Source: Planococcus ruber | GTDB lineage: Bacteria > Bacillota > Bacilli > Bacillales_A > Planococcaceae | NCBI RefSeq assembly: GCF_022819085.1 | Contig: NZ_JALHAG010000001.1 | Coordinates: 1,137,395 to 1,201,394, forward strand | DNA: 64,000 bases | Reading direction: 5' to 3' | Part shown: positions 1-9,047 of the stretch, piece after piece | Numbering within the stretch: the stretch's first letter is position 1 | Layout of the letters: every line of letters begins with the position of its first letter | Notes under the pieces: model-generated | The model's input: only the letters and a program-made list of their open reading frames with translations | Told to the model about the DNA's origin: nothing | Database searches by the model: none | Translations under genes and position numbers: made by a program

Positions 1-180
1 CTTGAACGCTTGATGGTCGGCAGAACGAGCTTTGTCATTGCCCACCGTTTGAATACGGTCCGAAAAGCCGATGTCGTGTTCGTCATGGAAATGGGGCAGC
101 TGGTGGAGTCAGGTACTCAGCAGCAGCTTCTTGAACAAGGCGGAATTTATGCAAACATGCTCGCAGATGCAAAATTATAG
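1..180 (+). CDS. ABC transporter ATP-binding protein, C-terminal fragment
   Basis: Only the last 59 codons are in the window; the gene enters from the left in frame 1. The visible part holds the H-loop segment VIAHRLNTV and the following ADVVFVMEMGQLVESGT strand-turn, typical of the nucleotide-binding domain of multidrug/lipid ABC exporters (MsbA/BmrA type, where the ATPase is the C-terminal half of the protein). Substrate cannot be told from this piece. It ends in LADAKL and TAG, followed directly by a strong terminator. Confidence 0.85.
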   Translation, partial: LERLMVGRTSFVIAHRLNTVRKADVVFVMEMGQLVESGTQQQLLEQGGIYANMLADAKL

Positions 181-183
181 AAC

Positions 184-221
184 GAAAAAGCGATTCCATA
201 GGACATGGAATCGCTTTTTTT
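184..221 (+). terminator. Rho-independent terminator after ABC exporter gene
   Basis: AAAGCGATTCCAT pairs with ATGGAATCGCTTT around a short AGGAC-type loop and runs into seven T. The tail overlaps the stop codon of the convergent acyltransferase gene, so it may serve both directions. Confidence 0.85.
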
Positions 222-1269
222 AATGGCTTTGGACAGCGGATCGCGGTTTGAACCGGCCGATCAGGATTTCTCCAAGCGGAATGGTTTTAGGGATCAGAAT
301 GGACAAGGCGATTGGAACCATCAATCCAAAGAAAGAATAAGTAAAGACATTGTACGGCAAGAAATCTTCCACCATAAAGCCGATGAAAATGTGCAAATAC
401 ATAATCGAAATCGAATGGGCCTCAATTTTTTCAAACCAAGGCATACGGATAATCGGCGTGACTTTTTGAAAGAAGCCGACGACGACAACAGTAAAGGCCA
501 AAGGAATGACTAAGTCCAGTACAGCATGGTCATAGCGGAGAAATTTCATGCTCAAATGGTAATCAATCCAGCCCATTTCATCTGCACGGAATGCAGCAAA
601 AGCAATTGCGGCTGCTGCAGCTAATGCGTACAGAGGGATATTCATCCAGAATTTCTTGAAATAATAGCCGATGGCAAAGTAAACGACCGCCATCAAGACA
701 ACATCCAGGTTCCAAATCATCGGAATTTGCATAGAGGCGATATCAGGTTCGTTTGCTAGGCTCATCGCAAAGGCGCCTTCAATTTCAGCAGCGGCGTAGC
801 ACGCTGCGAGAATCAGGAATTGGAACCGGCGCTTCAGCCGCGTGATCCAGAGAAACAGCAAGTGAGTAGCGAACATCACGGTGATAAACCAGAAGACGCC
901 GTGCTCTCCGCGCAGGAAACGGCCCCCGACAATCAGTTCAATCAGGTCTTGCTTTAAAAAAGCCGCGGTAAAGGTGCCTTCTCCAATAGCCATTCCATAT
1001 TTAATAGATGTGAGAAGAAGCAAAAAGAACAAGTAAGGAACCATCAATTGCATCAATCTTTTATGGATGGCAGGTTTTAATTTATGGTTTTCGGTGATAG
1101 GTTTAAAAAATAACCCACTTAGAATAAAAAATGCAGGCATATGAAACCAATAGATGTATTTAATGAATGGAAAATCGGTCATTGTCGGACCGGAATAGTG
1201 TCCGACCACAACGAGGATCATTAAAAAGCCTTTCGCTGCATCTACCCAAGTTAAACGTGCTTTAGCCAT
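220..1269 (-). CDS. acyltransferase family 3 membrane protein
   Basis: Integral membrane protein of about 349 residues. The N-terminus LTWVDAAKGFLMILVVVGH matches the first helix of the acyltransferase-3 family, which includes the conserved His used for acyl transfer. Many further hydrophobic helices follow, with WFITVMFATH near the middle. The family O-acetylates or O-succinylates sugars, peptidoglycan or other surface polymers; the acceptor here is unknown. The start at 1269 is chosen because a GGAGGT-like site (CCGGAGGTAGTC on the minus strand) lies just upstream; an in-frame extension to 1404 has no such site. It stands alone, convergent with the upstream ABC gene. Confidence 0.8.
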   Translation of the reverse strand: MAKARLTWVDAAKGFLMILVVVGHYSGPTMTDFPFIKYIYWFHMPAFFILSGLFFKPITENHKLKPAIHKRLMQLMVPYLFFLLLLTSIKYGMAIGEGTFTAAFLKQDLIELIVGGRFLRGEHGVFWFITVMFATHLLFLWITRLKRRFQFLILAACYAAAEIEGAFAMSLANEPDIASMQIPMIWNLDVVLMAVVYFAIGYYFKKFWMNIPLYALAAAAAIAFAAFRADEMGWIDYHLSMKFLRYDHAVLDLVIPLAFTVVVVGFFQKVTPIIRMPWFEKIEAHSISIMYLHIFIGFMVEDFLPYNVFTYSFFGLMVPIALSILIPKTIPLGEILIGRFKPRSAVQSH

Positions 1270-1462
1270 TTTGACTACCTCCGGAATTTTGCTAACCAGA
1301 ATAGTATAGCCGAAGAGGCGGCGATTTAAACCGTTGTTACACAACGGTAAAAGTTCGTTAAATTCTGTGATCATGTGATACCATAAGCTAAAGAATGTCA
1401 TCATAATATGTTGTGTTAAATTTTGTAAAAAAAGCGGGTAACTAAAGAAAGGATGGTGGGAA

Positions 1463-2308
1463 ATGAATATTTCGCTATCAATTGAATCATTTCCATTGGA
1501 TTCCTATACAATCCAAGACATGAGGCAATTGCTGAGAGAATTTGAAGAGGATTACAGGGGAGTTCTCCAAGAAGCTTCCTGGAGTCAGCCAAATGTTCGA
1601 GGTTTTGCTGTTTTAGCTTATACAGAGGATGGGCGGCTTATCGGTTTTGCGACTTCTGTGGATATAGTCAATCTCCATCATTATGAATGGTCTGTGCTCG
1701 TGCATCCTGAATACCGGCGGATGTCGATCGGTTCTGCACTTGCTGACGGTATCCATCATGGGCATGCGCAGCGGCAGGCATATGCTCAGCATGCAGCTTT
1801 TATTGAAAATCCGGACGCAGAGAAATTTCTGCAGAGTTTGGGGTATGAGCCTGATTTCAAAGAAATTCAGATGGCTGCGGATGCTTTAAAAGAAATGGCT
1901 TTGCCGGAGGGGTTTGCCATTCTGCCATTTGAAGGCCCAATAGAAGAATTGGAACCGCTGCTCGTATCAGCTTTCGATGAAGGGATTTTGCCGGTCATCG
2001 CTTTTAATCAAGCCGAAGAAGGCAGAGAAATCTGGGTGATGAAAAAAGACGGAGAATTGGTTGCTACAGCTACGCTTGTCCAGGAAGAAGGCGTTTTATG
2101 GCTGACAGCTTTTGCTGTAGATCCGTCCCAGCAAAGAAAAGGGTACGGCAAAGCCTTTCTGTTATGGAGCCGCTACATGGCCCATGTCCAAGGGATGGAG
2201 CAGATTATGCTGGACGTTGAGACGGCCAATGATGCCTTGCACGTTTATCAAAAAGCACAATTTGAACCTGTCCAGACCATTGCCTATTGGACAAAACAAA
2301 AAGCGTAA
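1463..2308 (+). CDS. tandem GNAT N-acetyltransferase
   Basis: 281 residues with two GNAT folds. The N-terminal half carries a degenerate acetyl-CoA site (VHPEYRRMSIGSALADG, about residues 79-95). The C-terminal half carries a canonical motif A, VDPSQQRKGYGKAFLLW, followed by the typical LDVETANDALHVYQK and a closing FEPVQTIAYW strand. The second half is therefore likely the catalytic one. Acceptor substrate is unknown. The start has an AAGGATGGTGGG site upstream. It is a single-gene unit, divergent from the acyltransferase. Confidence 0.82.
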   Translation: MNISLSIESFPLDSYTIQDMRQLLREFEEDYRGVLQEASWSQPNVRGFAVLAYTEDGRLIGFATSVDIVNLHHYEWSVLVHPEYRRMSIGSALADGIHHGHAQRQAYAQHAAFIENPDAEKFLQSLGYEPDFKEIQMAADALKEMALPEGFAILPFEGPIEELEPLLVSAFDEGILPVIAFNQAEEGREIWVMKKDGELVATATLVQEEGVLWLTAFAVDPSQQRKGYGKAFLLWSRYMAHVQGMEQIMLDVETANDALHVYQKAQFEPVQTIAYWTKQKA

Positions 2309-2337
2309 GAGAGAAGAATAAATTTCAGGCATTTCAA

Positions 2338-2363
2338 AACCCGCCTGCTAATGCAGGCGGGTT
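2338..2363 (-). terminator. terminator of the YusW-like lipoprotein gene
   Basis: AACCCGCCTGC / GCAGGCGGGTT hairpin around TAAT. The T-rich side (GGGTTTTG) reads on the minus strand, so it ends the lipoprotein transcript; it also lies downstream of the convergent GNAT gene. Confidence 0.7.
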
Positions 2364-2384
2364 GGAAGCGGCTGGGCATATTCG

Positions 2385-2891
2385 TTAATTTTGGGCTTTG
2401 AATTCTTTTTCAGTACCATCTTCAAAACGGACTTCAACTTCCATTGAAGTATAGCCGTCTTCCAAGCCGAATGCTTCTACGACTTGCTGGATTGCTTCTT
2501 CATCCGTGGAGTCCTTTGTAATTTCAAGTTGCTGGAAGGCAGGTTCAAGTTCATCCATTGCATCATTCCCGGATAAATTCTGTTCAGAGAAACGGTTGGC
2601 GTATTCGGCTTCGACTTTATCCCGATCTTCTTCATAACTGATATCAATGGCATCATCGAGTTCAGGATAATCGGCGTCAACGCTGAATTCAGTGAAGCCG
2701 AATGTTCCGCCGCCGATATTCTCTTCTTCAACGCCGCCGCTTGGGCTCGCATCGCTTGTATTTTCAGATTCCTGCGTCTCCTGCTCAGGCGCTACGGGTT
2801 CAGTTACTTCATCTGAATCGCCGCATGCTGCCAAAACCATAGCAGAAGAAAGCATGAGGGCTGTCAATAAAGGTTTTTTGGTTGAAATCAT
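2385..2891 (-). CDS. YusW-like lipoprotein
   Basis: 168 residues. The lipoprotein signal (MISTKKPLLTALMLSSAMV followed by LAAC-GDS) has its lipobox Cys near residue 23. An acidic Ser/Thr/Glu-rich linker follows, then a small globular domain running from GTFGFTEFSVDADY to VEVRFEDGTEKEFKAQN. That domain resembles the YusW-like family of Bacillus, whose role is unknown. The start at 2891 has GAAAGGATG eight bases upstream; a longer form starting at 2915 lacks a spaced site. Expected on the outer face of the membrane. Confidence 0.7.
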   Translation of the reverse strand: MISTKKPLLTALMLSSAMVLAACGDSDEVTEPVAPEQETQESENTSDASPSGGVEEENIGGGTFGFTEFSVDADYPELDDAIDISYEEDRDKVEAEYANRFSEQNLSGNDAMDELEPAFQQLEITKDSTDEEAIQQVVEAFGLEDGYTSMEVEVRFEDGTEKEFKAQN

Positions 2892-3021
2892 AGAAGTCAT
2901 CCTTTCGATTATCATTCGTTAGTAGTAAGTATTCCCGATTTCCAGCTTTTTAATCGTTATTTTAGAATAGTTAAGATCAATGCCGAGCTTAGTGGAAGAA
3001 GAGCCAGAACGGAGTTTTAGA

Positions 3022-3876
3022 ATGGATAAGTATACAAATGGCCAAAATATAGCAGCTGCAGCTGAAAAGAACATTCGCACAGATTTTAAGGAAAGCATGA
3101 CCTATGGTGAGTATTTGCATTTGGATAAATTATTGGATGCACAAGACGGAGTAAGCGGGCATCACGATGAATCGCTCTTCATCATCATTCATCAAGTATC
3201 TGAATTATGGATGAAACTCATTTTGCATGAGTTGCAGGCGGCCATCCGAAATATCGATGAAGATGATCTGCAGCCTGCGTTCAAGCAAATGGCCCGTGTT
3301 TCCAAAATCCAAACTCAGATTATCCAGGCTTGGGATGTATTGGCTACGATGACGCCTGCTGAATATATGGAATTCCGAGGCGATTTAGGCAATGCCAGCG
3401 GATTTCAATCTTATCAATATCGGTTAATTGAATTTGCGTTGGGGTATAAAACAAAACACGTACTGAAAATCTATGAAAAAGATGCAGCTCTTTCTGAGAC
3501 GTTGAATGAGGCTTTTCAAAAGCCCGGATTATACGATGCTGCCATCCAAAAGTTAGCGAGAAGCGGTATTAAAATCGATGAAGCGGTTTTGAACCGGGAT
3601 ATCACCATGGTCTACGAACCTAACGAAAGCGTTAAAGCAGCATGGAAGACGGTTTACCGGGACGTAGACACACATTGGGAGCTCTATCAGCTGGCAGAAA
3701 AACTTGTGGATATTGAAGATTCCCTTCAACAATGGCGGTTCCGCCATATGAAAACGGTAGAACGCATTATCGGCTTTAAACAGGGGACAGGTGGATCTTC
3801 GGGCGTCCATTATTTGAAAAAAGTGCTGGACCAATACTTTTTCCCGGAACTTTGGGAATTGCGTTCAGATATTTAA
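3022..3876 (+). CDS. kynA: tryptophan 2,3-dioxygenase
   Basis: 284 residues, the usual length. The heme enzyme opens the indole ring of L-tryptophan to N-formylkynurenine, the first step of the kynurenine route. Diagnostic stretches are [16 protein letters not shown], the heme-pocket segment [32 protein letters not shown], and the C-terminal [13 protein letters not shown] that contacts substrate. ATG 3022 is preceded by GGAG at 3011; the reading frame is open further upstream to 2980. No kynB or kynU lies nearby; the next gene, 25 bp on, is a phosphodiesterase. Confidence 0.93.
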   Translation: MDKYTNGQNIAAAAEKNIRTDFKESMTYGEYLHLDKLLDAQDGVSGHHDESLFIIIHQVSELWMKLILHELQAAIRNIDEDDLQPAFKQMARVSKIQTQIIQAWDVLATMTPAEYMEFRGDLGNASGFQSYQYRLIEFALGYKTKHVLKIYEKDAALSETLNEAFQKPGLYDAAIQKLARSGIKIDEAVLNRDITMVYEPNESVKAAWKTVYRDVDTHWELYQLAEKLVDIEDSLQQWRFRHMKTVERIIGFKQGTGGSSGVHYLKKVLDQYFFPELWELRSDI

Positions 3877-3901
3877 GTGATTAAGCAAGGGGAGAGAGAA
3901 G

Positions 3902-4615
3902 ATGAAGATTTATGCACATAGAGGCTGTTCAGGGACGCATCCCGAAAATACATTGGCTGCTTTTAAAGCAGCGGCCGAATTGCCGATTGATGGAGTGGAA
4001 CTTGATGTACACTTGACGAAAGACGGCGAGGTCGTCGTTATCCACGATGAAAAAATCAATCGCACGACAAATGGAAAAGGCTATGTAAAAGACATGACCT
4101 TGTCGGAACTGAAGAAATATGATTGCGGATCTTGGTTTTCAGAGAAATGGGAAGGCGAACGGATTCCGACTCTTGATGAAGCACTGGAAGTTTTTGAACA
4201 TACGCAGCATCGCCTTAATATTGAGATTAAGTCGGATATCTTCCCGTATGATTCCTTGGTCGGCAAAGTGATCGACAGTGCTGAGAAATATGGAATGGGC
4301 GACCGCATTGTCATCTCTTCGTTCAATCACGAAGACATCCAAAAAGTATGCCGGGATACCGATGTAGAAACAGCTATTTTAACCTCTCAGATTTTCGTGG
4401 ATGTATACGATTATGCGCGCGTCATCGGCACCACACGCATCCATCTGTCTTTGCCTTCCGCATTTCGGAGAATGGCTACTGACGCTTTGCGTAAAGGCGC
4501 GATTGTCTATGTCTATACAGTAAACAGCCTGGAGTATGCAGCAGAGCTCCGGAAAATAGGCGTCCATGGAATTTTCACGGATTATCCGGAACGCATGCTC
4601 ACTGAAATCAAATAA
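3902..4615 (+). CDS. glycerophosphodiester phosphodiesterase (GDPD family)
   Basis: 237 residues, a minimal GDPD TIM barrel. AHRGCSGTHPENTLAAF carries the catalytic His and the metal-binding Glu. ELDVHLTKDGEVVVIHDE carries the second catalytic His and metal ligands, followed by NRTTNGKGYVKDMT. NIEIKSD and the final GIFTDYPERM also fit. It hydrolyses deacylated phospholipids to sn-glycerol 3-phosphate and an alcohol. There is no signal peptide, so it is probably cytoplasmic like UgpQ. A GGGGAGAGAAG site precedes ATG. It may be cotranscribed with kynA, since the gap is only 25 bp. Confidence 0.9.
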   Translation: MKIYAHRGCSGTHPENTLAAFKAAAELPIDGVELDVHLTKDGEVVVIHDEKINRTTNGKGYVKDMTLSELKKYDCGSWFSEKWEGERIPTLDEALEVFEHTQHRLNIEIKSDIFPYDSLVGKVIDSAEKYGMGDRIVISSFNHEDIQKVCRDTDVETAILTSQIFVDVYDYARVIGTTRIHLSLPSAFRRMATDALRKGAIVYVYTVNSLEYAAELRKIGVHGIFTDYPERMLTEIK

Positions 4616-4640
4616 AGAGGCGCCCATGGGCGCCTCTTTT
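4616..4640 (+). terminator. terminator after GDPD gene
   Basis: AGAGGCGCCC-AT-GGGCGCCTCT followed by TTTT, immediately after the TAA stop. Confidence 0.85.
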
Positions 4641-4682
4641 GATTTATAAAGAAAGAATTAGAGCTTTTTCAAGTACAGAATT

Positions 4683-5723
4683 TCACCATTTCGCGTAATG
4701 TTCTTCAACGGCTCCAAGCATTTGAAGGATTTTGACTTTTTTGCCGTCAGGATAGCGGACGTAGCCATTGTAATAGCCGAAAAGCTGATGGACTTCGGAT
4801 TTAACCACCCGGACATCCGTTTTTGAAACCCGTTCGAAAAATGGCGTAAAAGTAAGTTTGACATCGTCCGAGAATTTGGTATGGATCAGCCAAGGTTCCT
4901 TGTAGTTCTCTTTATTGTAATGAAAAATGACATCCTCGTGGATTTTGGTCATTTTGCCATTGACGAAAAAGGCATTTTCCGTCATACCGGTTCCGTCTGT
5001 CCATTTGCCGCCAAAATTCAAGGCGATTGATTTTCCGAGCGAACGTTGGGAAGCCATTCCCCAATTCCACGAAGATTCACGCGGCCAAACACCGCGGCCG
5101 TAATCGAGGACAGCGAAGCTTTCATCCGGTTCAAATTCAAAACGCTGGCTGCCGATCTTTACTTCGCCCGAAGTCGGGAGAGAATGGTGTTTGCCAGTGA
5201 ATTGAAAGGTCTGGCGATTCCACGGAATGACGACGTTCAACGATTCATATGATTCAGGATGCCGGATGGCAAGCGATGCTTGAAGCGGCTCTCCGTCAAA
5301 GTCTTTGACATGGACGTTGAGACGGGTCTGGCTTTCTTTGTATTCAAAGTTAATATCCATCTCCTCATGGCGGAAATGGCTCGTATCCAGCACTTCATTC
5401 GGCAATCTAAGTTGGCGGGTAAACGGCACCACCACCGTTTTTTCGAAGAAGCGCTGGGTTTCGTAATTCAAAAAATAGACAAAGCAGACAGTTGCGTAGT
5501 CCAAGTGGCTGATGGTTGCCGAAAACATGATCTCTTCTCCGAAAACACACCAATAATTCCATTTTTTCTTTCGCATAAAATTGCCGCGCAAGTTGCTGAT
5601 GACAAGCGGCTGGCGCGCATATCCAATCGCTCCGGGATTTAATTGGCCTTTTGCGTCACAAAGCATTACATTTTCCGTAAGTTCCCGTTCAACATGTTGC
5701 ATTAAATCCACCTCACTCATCAT
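4683..5723 (-). CDS. DUF2804 family protein
   Basis: About 346 residues matching the DUF2804 family, a soluble beta-rich protein of unknown function. Recognisable stretches are the start (LCDAKGQLNPGAIGYARQP), NYWCVFGEEIMFSATISHLDY, and WGMASQRSLGKSIALNFGG with the nearby DGTGMTENAFF. The start is ambiguous. ATG 5723 has AGGAAG upstream, while ATG 5702 (MQHVEREL) has a better GAGGTGG seven bases before it. No signal peptide or membrane helix is seen. It is a single gene with no informative neighbours. Confidence 0.75.
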   Translation of the reverse strand: MMSEVDLMQHVERELTENVMLCDAKGQLNPGAIGYARQPLVISNLRGNFMRKKKWNYWCVFGEEIMFSATISHLDYATVCFVYFLNYETQRFFEKTVVVPFTRQLRLPNEVLDTSHFRHEEMDINFEYKESQTRLNVHVKDFDGEPLQASLAIRHPESYESLNVVIPWNRQTFQFTGKHHSLPTSGEVKIGSQRFEFEPDESFAVLDYGRGVWPRESSWNWGMASQRSLGKSIALNFGGKWTDGTGMTENAFFVNGKMTKIHEDVIFHYNKENYKEPWLIHTKFSDDVKLTFTPFFERVSKTDVRVVKSEVHQLFGYYNGYVRYPDGKKVKILQMLGAVEEHYAKW

Positions 5724-5828
5724 TCTACTTCCTATTGTATCAGACGAGTTGTCAAATAGCCGATATGACTAGCCTAAAAAAGCAAATTTTCAAATAGGGA
5801 AATGGCCTGTGTACAGGTGGAACAACAA

Positions 5829-6686
5829 TTAAATAGCAGGTTTTCTCCACATTAAAGCAATCGTGCCTTCACCGGCATGGACCGCTAAAGAAGAACTTAA
5901 GTCTCCAATCAATATTTCGGCTTGCGGCGCGATTTTCAGCACTTCCTGCTTTAAGCTTTCAGCTTCTCCGTGTACATTGGCATGCATGATTTGGAAACGC
6001 TCAATCCCGTATTCCTGATGGTCCTGGTTTGCATGGTCGATTAAATATTGGATGGCTTTTTTATGCGACCGCACTTTATCAATCGGCTGCAGTTCGCCTT
6101 CAGCAGTAATCTGGACGATCGGCTTTACTTTAAGCAGGCTGCCCAAATAATATTGGGCGCCGCTCATCCGCCCCCCTTTATAAAGCTGGGAAAGGTTGCC
6201 GATTAAAATGTAATTGCGGAAATCATGGGTTTCCTGCTCCAGGCGATGCGCAATTTCTTCAGCCGTTTTTCCTTGCTGTGCAAGAAGCATTCCGCGTTCA
6301 ATCAATCCGCTCAGTCCGTAGGAGAGCGCAAGGGAATCCACTGCATAAACCTTAAATCCGGTCATTTCAGCTCCAGCAGTTGAAGAGGCGATCGTGCCGC
6401 TCATTTTAGCAGATGCATGAACAGCGATTGCGCATTCATACTGATCCTTTAATTTTTCATAAAGCTCTGCAAATTTCCCGGCAGACGGCTGTGAAGTTTT
6501 AGGGAATTCTTTGGCGCTCTTGATTTTTTCATACAGTTGGGTATTAGAAAGGTCGACTCCGTCATCAATGTATTCTTCAGCATCAAAGTGGATATTCAAC
6601 GGGACGACATACACATCCGGATGGGATTGGAATTCGTCGGTTACATAGCCTGTCGTATCCAGAATCCACGCAATTGGTTTTTTCAT
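5829..6686 (-). CDS. DegV family fatty-acid-binding protein
   Basis: 285 residues with DegV/FakB hallmarks: the opening PIAWILDTTGYVTDEF, VVPLNIHFDAEEYIDDGVD, TSQPSAGKFAELYEKL with the conserved Thr-Ser, and GGRMSGAQYYLGSLLKVKPI. These proteins bind a fatty acyl chain and, as FakB, present it to the kinase FakA to make acyl phosphate; the substrate here is not shown. Start 6686 is preferred because AGGATG lies nine bases upstream, whereas the ATG at 6698 sits on that site. The neighbouring PlsY-like gene also suggests a lipid role. Confidence 0.85.
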   Translation of the reverse strand: MKKPIAWILDTTGYVTDEFQSHPDVYVVPLNIHFDAEEYIDDGVDLSNTQLYEKIKSAKEFPKTSQPSAGKFAELYEKLKDQYECAIAVHASAKMSGTIASSTAGAEMTGFKVYAVDSLALSYGLSGLIERGMLLAQQGKTAEEIAHRLEQETHDFRNYILIGNLSQLYKGGRMSGAQYYLGSLLKVKPIVQITAEGELQPIDKVRSHKKAIQYLIDHANQDHQEYGIERFQIMHANVHGEAESLKQEVLKIAPQAEILIGDLSSSLAVHAGEGTIALMWRKPAI

Positions 6687-6823
6687 AGGTTTAATCATCC
6701 TATCATTTAAGAATTTTGAATAATTAAACTATAGCACGAATAATATTTTCCTGATAGAGAAAACAGGGAGAGAAGGTAAATGGTTAAACGAATGAAAGAA
6801 AATAACTCTTTACAGAATAACTT

Positions 6824-7390
6824 TTAAGCGTTTGGAAAACGCAGGCTGAATGATTCGGTGATATCTTTTTGGTGCTTCGCCAAAATGAGCACAATTGCTG
6901 CGGCCATTGGCCAGCAGGAAGGTATTTCACCGCTGAGAAAAATCCCGATGAGATAGGCGGCCATAGCAAATAGCATGGTTAACGTAGCGCTTTTCACAAA
7001 CGGTAAAAAGATGAAAAAAACGATAAACATAACCGCGAAAAGTTCGGGCGTCAAATAGAGCGTGGCTCCAATAAAGGAAGCAATTCCTTTTCCGCCTTTT
7101 CCTTTCAGCCAGAAGGGAAATAAGTGTCCGCAAATGACCAATAGACCGCCGACTGCAACGGCCCATTCATCGTATTCCAGATAACGGCCAAGCCAGATGA
7201 CCGCAGCGGACTTTAACGCGTCGCCGAGAAATGTCAGAAAAAAAGCCGTTTTTCCTATGACGGCACCTGCATTCCGCGCGCCCAAATTCCCGCTGCGCTG
7301 CTGCCGAAGATCGACGCCTTTCCATTTGCCGACCCACCAAGCTGTCAAAAAATTTCCGATAAGGTACGCTGCCATCCAATACAAAATCAT
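6824..7390 (-). CDS. PlsY-like glycerol-3-phosphate acyltransferase paralogue
   Basis: 188 residues, five or so membrane helices. The two PlsY signatures are present but altered: RSGNLGARNAGAVIG in place of the usual GSGNIGATN, and FPFWLKGKGGKGIASFIG, the phosphate-binding GGKG loop. PlsY transfers acyl from acyl phosphate to glycerol 3-phosphate at the membrane. The Ala-Thr-Asn to Ala-Arg-Asn change and short length suggest a second, divergent copy rather than the housekeeping plsY. GGGAGG precedes ATG. It lies on the same strand as, and upstream of, the DegV gene. Confidence 0.75.
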   Translation of the reverse strand: MILYWMAAYLIGNFLTAWWVGKWKGVDLRQQRSGNLGARNAGAVIGKTAFFLTFLGDALKSAAVIWLGRYLEYDEWAVAVGGLLVICGHLFPFWLKGKGGKGIASFIGATLYLTPELFAVMFIVFFIFLPFVKSATLTMLFAMAAYLIGIFLSGEIPSCWPMAAAIVLILAKHQKDITESFSLRFPNA

Positions 7391-7481
7391 GAGTTTCCTC
7401 CCGAATGCCGTCTTTTCTTCTATTTTATACAGCTTGTGCTCTAGAAGGAAGGAAGTAATGGATTCTACTTAATATGAAGGC

Positions 7482-7520
7482 AAAAAAAAGCCCCTGCTTT
7501 AGGGAAATAAAGCAGGGGCC
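7482..7520 (-). terminator. terminator of the M20 dipeptidase gene
   Basis: GCCCCTGCTTT pairs with AAAGCAGGGGC around AGGGAAAT. On the minus strand it is followed by a run of eight T. Confidence 0.9.
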
Positions 7521-7527
7521 AAGCATC

Positions 7528-8901
7528 TTATAAATTTGCAGCTTCGAAAAGGTAATCGCTGATGACGCGAAGGCCTTTATCGAAATTCTCCAGATGGAAA
7601 TGCTCGTTTGGTGCATGGAAGTTTTCTGAAGAGAGGCCAAAGCCCATCAATACAACAGGGAGGCCGAGAACTTCATCGAAAACTGCCACAATCGGTACGG
7701 AACCGCCCATTCGTGTAAAGGCAGTCGGCACATTGTAGACTTTTTCATACGAGCGGCCGGCCGCTTGGATCGCTGGATGATCGTATGGCGTCAAGAAAGG
7801 CTTCCCTTTGTCGAAATCAGTGATTTCAACGGTGACGCCCGCTGGTTTGTGGGCTTCGATATGTGCGCGCAATTTAGCGACGATGTCATCCGGGTCTTGG
7901 TTAGGAACTAAGCGGCAAGTAATTTTTGCACTGGCTTCTGCCGGCAGGACGGTCTTGATGCCTTCTCCAGAAAACCCGCCAGTGATGCCGTTGATTTCCA
8001 ACGTTGGACGGATCCAAGTGCGTTCAACGAAAGAATAGCCTTTTTCGCCGAAATCTTCTGAGATGCCAAGCTCTTTTTTCTCATTTTCCAAATCGAATTC
8101 AAGCGACGCAAATTCAGCGCGTTCTTCGTCGGATACGGGAAGCACATCTTCATAGAATCCTTCCACTTGAATCACACCTTCTTTATCGCGGAACGATTCC
8201 AAAATTTCTACTACAGCATGCAGTGGATTTTGAACGGCGCCGCCGTATAAGCCGGAATGCAAATCTCCTTTTGGCCCTTTCACATCAATTTGAATGCCGG
8301 CGAGGCCGCGTAGGCCGTAGCATACCGCAGGGCGTCCAGGGCCTTGCATGCCGGTATCTGAAATGACGATGACATCGGCTTTCAGCTGTTCTTTGTTTTG
8401 CTCGACGTATTGCGGCAAGTTCGGGCTGCCGACTTCCTCTTCGCCTTCAACAATGAATTTAATGTTGACCGGAAGTTCGCCGTTCAATTGTAGCAACGCT
8501 TCGACAGCTTTTACATGCATAAAAGTCTGTCCTTTATCATCGCTCGCACCGCGAGCAAAAAGTTTGTTGTCACGGACTTGCGGATCGAATGGAGCAGATT
8601 CCCACAGATTAAGCGGGTCGACAGGCTGGACATCGTAATGGCCATAAACTAGCACGGTCGGTTTGCCTTCTGCATGGAGCCAGTCAGCATAAACAACCGG
8701 ATGCCCTTCAGTTTCAAAAACTTCTGCATTTTCAAGTCCTGCTTTCAGCATTGCCTCTTTTAGCCATTCAGCGCCTTTTCGGATATCGTCTTTATGCTCA
8801 GACAGCGAAGAAATGGAAGGGATGCGCAAAAATGCCTTCAATTCTTCTAAATGTGCTTCGCGATGGTCTTTAAAATATTGGTCGATTGCTTGTGCATTCA
8901 T
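7528..8901 (-). CDS. M20 family dipeptidase
   Basis: 457 residues, a cytoplasmic metallopeptidase of the M20 dipeptidase type (carnosinase/CNDP-like). Metal-site motifs are in order: VLVYGHYDVQPVDP, FARGASDDKGQ, and FIVEGEEEVGSPNL with the catalytic Glu pair. The lid-domain and C-terminal motifs GEGIKTVLPAEASAKITCRLVP and the His before the end (FHAPNEHF) follow. It cleaves dipeptides with two zinc ions; its natural substrate is not evident. GAGGGATATT precedes ATG 8901. It is monocistronic, with its own terminator. Confidence 0.9.
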   Translation of the reverse strand: MNAQAIDQYFKDHREAHLEELKAFLRIPSISSLSEHKDDIRKGAEWLKEAMLKAGLENAEVFETEGHPVVYADWLHAEGKPTVLVYGHYDVQPVDPLNLWESAPFDPQVRDNKLFARGASDDKGQTFMHVKAVEALLQLNGELPVNIKFIVEGEEEVGSPNLPQYVEQNKEQLKADVIVISDTGMQGPGRPAVCYGLRGLAGIQIDVKGPKGDLHSGLYGGAVQNPLHAVVEILESFRDKEGVIQVEGFYEDVLPVSDEERAEFASLEFDLENEKKELGISEDFGEKGYSFVERTWIRPTLEINGITGGFSGEGIKTVLPAEASAKITCRLVPNQDPDDIVAKLRAHIEAHKPAGVTVEITDFDKGKPFLTPYDHPAIQAAGRSYEKVYNVPTAFTRMGGSVPIVAVFDEVLGLPVVLMGFGLSSENFHAPNEHFHLENFDKGLRVISDYLFEAANL

Positions 8902-9047
8902 AATATCCCTCAATTCTTCTATTTTTATTATGGGGAAATTATAACATACGAGATATGGTTTTCGACATTTGGAAAATCGCTATGGTATAATTATGGATAC
9001 GGAAAGAACTCGTAAAATCTGTGTTTAATACACTGGAGGAACCAAAT

